Shown in pieces: positions 4,381 to 7,014 of a stretch of DNA of 7,014 bases. This stretch comes from Pseudomonadota bacterium (GTDB lineage Bacteria > Pseudomonadota > Alphaproteobacteria > Acetobacterales > Acetobacteraceae), in contig JAKBAQ010000147.1 of the NCBI GenBank assembly GCA_021808985.1, forward strand, positions 1 through 7,014, read 5' to 3'. The translations under genes and the position numbers were made by a program. The stretch's first letter is position 1. Each line of letters opens with the position of its first letter. The notes under the pieces are model-generated. The model made no database searches, was not told the DNA's origin, and was given only the letters and a program-made list of their open reading frames with translations.

Positions 4381-7014
4381 ATGCCTTTCCTGCCGGACTC
4401 CCCCGCCGTTGTTGCCGGGCATGGCCATGCCGTGCTGCTGACGCATGACGGCGAGGCTGTGGATGTACGGCCTGGGAGCGTCGCCAAACAGCTCGGCGGC
4501 CGGGCGCCGCTGCTGGTGCATGGGCCGGCGACGCTGAAGCGGCTTGGCAACCCGGCGGTGCAGGTGCTTGATTTGTTGGAATTGTTTGCCTTTGTGTGCC
4601 CGGCGCGCGGCTTGGCACCCACACCCGCCGGGCTGGCGCGGGCGCTGGAGATGGAGGTTCCCCAGACGCTGGAGGACGGCGCGCGGCTGCTGGCGCCGAT
4701 GGCCGAGGCGCTGCTGGCCAGGCTGGCGGCGGGCAAAAATGTGCCGGCGAACCAGGACGCGGCCGGGCTGGCGGCGCGGATGGGGGCGGCCGGCTGGGGG
4801 TGGGCGCCTTATGTGCTGGCGGCGCTGGGGCAACCGGGCGCAAGGCCGGACGGCATGGCGATGCGGCTTTGGAAGCGCCTGCCGAAATGGGAGGAATCCG
4901 CCCCGCGCCCGCCGCCCTCGGCGTTCGCGGTGACATCTGGGCAGGCGCGGGCGCGGCTGGCGGCGCTGCTGGGGCCGGCGGCGGAGCAGCGCCCGGCGCA
5001 GGCGGACTATGCCTCGGCGGCGGTGGCGGCTTTTGCGCCGCGGCAGGCGGAGGGCCAGCCGCATGTGGTGCTGGCCGAGGCGGGCACGGGCACGGGCAAG
5101 ACCCTGGGCTATCTGGCCCCGGCCAGCCTGTGGGCGCAGCAGAACAAGGGCGCGGTATGGGTTTCCACCTTCACGCGGCATTTGCAGCGCCAGATAGAGC
5201 AGGAGGCGGGACGCCTGCCGGATGGCACCAGGGTGGTGCTGCGCAAGGGGCGGGAAAATTACCTCTGCCTGCTCAATTTTGAGGATGCGATGGGGGTGGA
5301 GCGCCATGCGGTGCCGCTGGGGCTGGTGGCGCGCTGGGCGATGGCGAGCGCGGATGGCGATTTGTTCGGTGGCGACCTGCCGGGCTGGTTCGCGGAACTG
5401 TTCGGCCATGGGCTGCTGGCGCAGATCGCGGACCGGCGGGGCGAGTGCATCCATGCCGCCTGCCCGCATTTTTCCACCTGCGTGATCGAGCGGGTGATCC
5501 GCAATGCGCGCGAGGCGGATCTGGTGATCGCCAACCATGCGCTGGTGATGGCGCAGGCGGTGTGGGGCGGGCTGGATGATGATTATGTGCCCACGCGCTA
5601 TGTGTTCGACGAGGGGCACCATATTTTTGATGCCGCTGACAGCGCTTTCGCGGTCGAGCTTTCAGGCGCGGCGATGGCGGAGCTGCGGCGCTGGCTGCTG
5701 GGGGCGGAGGGCGCACGCTCGCGCGCGCGGGGGCTCGCGCGGCGGCTGGAGGATTTCGCCGCCACGGATGATGCCATAAAGCGCGCGCTGGACGCGGCGC
5801 TGCTGGCGGCCAGGGCGCTGCCGGCGCCGATGTTCTCCACGCGGCTGGACCCGGAGCTGGAATCGGACAAAAACCCGGCGGAGGCGTTTTTGCGGGCGTT
5901 GCGGGTGCAGGCGCTGGCGCGCGGCACGGAGGCGGAGATTAAAGGGGCGATGGCGTTCGAGGTGGATCTGCACCCGATCGACCCGGAGATTTTGCCCGTG
6001 GCGGCCACCCTCTCGGCCGCGCTGGAGACGCTGCGCCTGCCCCTGGTGACATTGCGCCAGCGATTTTTGGAGCGGCTGGAGGCCGAGGCGGAGACGCTGG
6101 AGGAGACCGCGCGCCAGCGGCTGGAGGGCACCGCGCGCAGCATCAAGCGCCGGGCGATCGACAGCATTACCGCCTGGCGGCGGATATTGGACGGGCTGGA
6201 AAGCGAGGCCAAACCCGGCGAGCGGCCGGGGCGGATAGAGTTTCTGCGGCTGGACCGCGAGGCGGGCACAGACCGCGACGTGCTGCTGCTCTCGCATCTG
6301 CTGGACCCGACGGAGGCGTTCATCGAGACCATCGCGCGCCCGGCGCATGGCATGCTCATAACCTCCGCCACGCTGCGCGACGGGGCGGACAACGAAACCG
6401 CCTGGGAGGGTGCCGAGGCGCGCACGGGGGCGGCGCATCTGGCGGCGCCGGCCATCCGCGCGGCGTTCGACTCACCGTTTGACTATGCGCAACGCACGCG
6501 CATAGCGCTGATCACGGATGTGAACACGCAGGACATGGGGGCGCTGGCCGGGGCGTATCAGGCGCTGTTTCAGGCGGCGGGGGGCGGCGGGCTTGGATTG
6601 TTCACCGCCATTTCGCGGCTGCGCGCGGTGCAGGCGCGCATCGCCAAGCCGCTGGAGGAGGCGGGAATCGCACTCTACGCCCAGCATGTGGACGCGATGG
6701 ACAATGCCACGCTGGTGGATATTTTCCGCGCCGAGGAGCATGCCTGCCTGCTCGGCACCGATGCGATGCGCGATGGCGTGGATATTCCCGGCAATGCGCT
6801 GCGGCTGGTGGTGTTTGAGCGCACGCCCTGGCCGCGCCCGGATATTTTGCACCGCACGCGGCGCACGCATCTCTCCGGCGGGGCACCCAAGGATTATGAT
6901 GATGCGATTGTACGCTTGAGGCTGCGCCAGGCGTTCGGGCGGCTGATCCGCCGGGCCGATGACCGGGGCGTGTTTGTGCTGCTGGACCGGCAGATGCCCT
7001 CGCGGCTGCTGAGC
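4381..7014 (+). CDS. DinG/XPD-type iron-sulfur ATP-dependent DNA helicase (3' end cut by window)
   Basis: One frame runs without a stop for 878 codons to the window edge, so the C-terminus is missing (probably few residues, since the last helicase motif is present). It is a superfamily 2 helicase expected to unwind DNA 5'-3' in repair or replication-transcription conflicts. Visible parts are a Q-like RPAQ (204-207), Walker A AEAGTGTGKT (232-241), DEGH box (410-413), TSATL (661-665), LGTDAMRDGVDIPG (791-804) and QAFGRLIR (850-857). Four cysteines, C296, C356, C361 and C367, match the DinG/XPD 4Fe-4S ligands; the Cx4C and Cx5C spacings equal those I recall for E. coli DinG. A charged helical stretch (about 555-600) fits the inserted arch region. 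Residues 1-190 are an extra Ala/Leu-rich N-terminal region with a DLLELFAFVCPA segment (64-75), perhaps a decayed DnaQ-like exonuclease fold. ATG 4381 has GGAG 4 bases upstream. Confidence 0.92.
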   Translation, partial: MPFLPDSPAVVAGHGHAVLLTHDGEAVDVRPGSVAKQLGGRAPLLVHGPATLKRLGNPAVQVLDLLELFAFVCPARGLAPTPAGLARALEMEVPQTLEDGARLLAPMAEALLARLAAGKNVPANQDAAGLAARMGAAGWGWAPYVLAALGQPGARPDGMAMRLWKRLPKWEESAPRPPPSAFAVTSGQARARLAALLGPAAEQRPAQADYASAAVAAFAPRQAEGQPHVVLAEAGTGTGKTLGYLAPASLWAQQNKGAVWVSTFTRHLQRQIEQEAGRLPDGTRVVLRKGRENYLCLLNFEDAMGVERHAVPLGLVARWAMASADGDLFGGDLPGWFAELFGHGLLAQIADRRGECIHAACPHFSTCVIERVIRNAREADLVIANHALVMAQAVWGGLDDDYVPTRYVFDEGHHIFDAADSAFAVELSGAAMAELRRWLLGAEGARSRARGLARRLEDFAATDDAIKRALDAALLAARALPAPMFSTRLDPELESDKNPAEAFLRALRVQALARGTEAEIKGAMAFEVDLHPIDPEILPVAATLSAALETLRLPLVTLRQRFLERLEAEAETLEETARQRLEGTARSIKRRAIDSITAWRRILDGLESEAKPGERPGRIEFLRLDREAGTDRDVLLLSHLLDPTEAFIETIARPAHGMLITSATLRDGADNETAWEGAEARTGAAHLAAPAIRAAFDSPFDYAQRTRIALITDVNTQDMGALAGAYQALFQAAGGGGLGLFTAISRLRAVQARIAKPLEEAGIALYAQHVDAMDNATLVDIFRAEEHACLLGTDAMRDGVDIPGNALRLVVFERTPWPRPDILHRTRRTHLSGGAPKDYDDAIVRLRLRQAFGRLIRRADDRGVFVLLDRQMPSRLLS

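Noticed and set aside
4346..4441. 31-codon plus-strand frame overlapping the helicase start, with several cysteines
   Set aside because: It has no ribosome site and no conservation evidence, and most of it overlaps the helicase in another frame. A leader peptide cannot be excluded but is not supported.
3618..4448. Plus-strand open frame of 276 codons opposite the start of lysK and crossing into the helicase
   Set aside because: It crosses the divergent gap and overlaps the helicase start in another frame; composition is that of a GC-driven antisense frame.
4291..5622. Minus-strand open frame of 443 codons opposite the helicase
   Set aside because: The product is an Arg/Pro/His-rich string with no fold signature, typical of the reverse strand of a GC-rich gene; the plus strand encodes clear helicase motifs.
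5598..6455. Minus-strand open frames of 285 and 258 codons opposite the helicase middle
   Set aside because: They are Ser/Arg/Ala-rich shadows in a region with an intact helicase frame on the plus strand.

Overview
The window is a compact, GC-rich bacterial chromosomal segment. It most likely comes from an alphaproteobacterium, with Acetobacteraceae (acetic-acid or acidophilic heterotroph group) as my best guess. The pointers are a class I lysyl-tRNA synthetase (the archaeal-type enzyme many alphaproteobacteria use), a Flp-type pilin with a DRRAVTSIEY processing region, a long DinG-type helicase with an extra N-terminal region, and strong G/C use at third positions. The family-level assignment is inference; no rRNA or tRNA marker is present.

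Layout, left to right. Positions 1-125 are non-coding and hold a striking structure: two perfect 30-bp palindromes, 3 bp apart, enclosed by an imperfect outer stem. It probably ends transcription arriving on the minus strand. Positions 157-330 (-) encode a small Flp-family pilin with no ATG start. A strong hairpin (332-366) sits just upstream of it. Positions 391-1776 (-) encode a complete NAD(P)-dependent aldehyde dehydrogenase with all catalytic residues. Positions 1773-2729 (-) encode a polytopic membrane protein of the UPF0104/MprF-flippase family; its stop overlaps the aldehyde dehydrogenase start by 4 bp. Positions 2751-4334 (-) encode class I lysyl-tRNA synthetase (lysK). A 46-bp divergent gap follows. 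From 4381 to the right edge (+) runs one uninterrupted reading frame of 878 codons for a DinG/XPD-type iron-sulfur DNA helicase, cut by the window end.

The minus-strand genes lysK, UPF0104 and aldehyde dehydrogenase are packed as an operon (21-bp gap, then a 4-bp overlap), with the pilin downstream in the same direction. The helicase is transcribed divergently. The most suggestive functional link is the pairing of a lysyl-tRNA synthetase with a protein of the MprF membrane-domain family, because MprF uses Lys-tRNA to lysylate phosphatidylglycerol. The membrane protein here lacks the synthase domain, so this is only a hypothesis.

I found no CRISPR array, insertion sequence, tRNA or rRNA, and no clear sign of a new defence or mobile system. 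The left-end palindrome cluster is the least explained structure.
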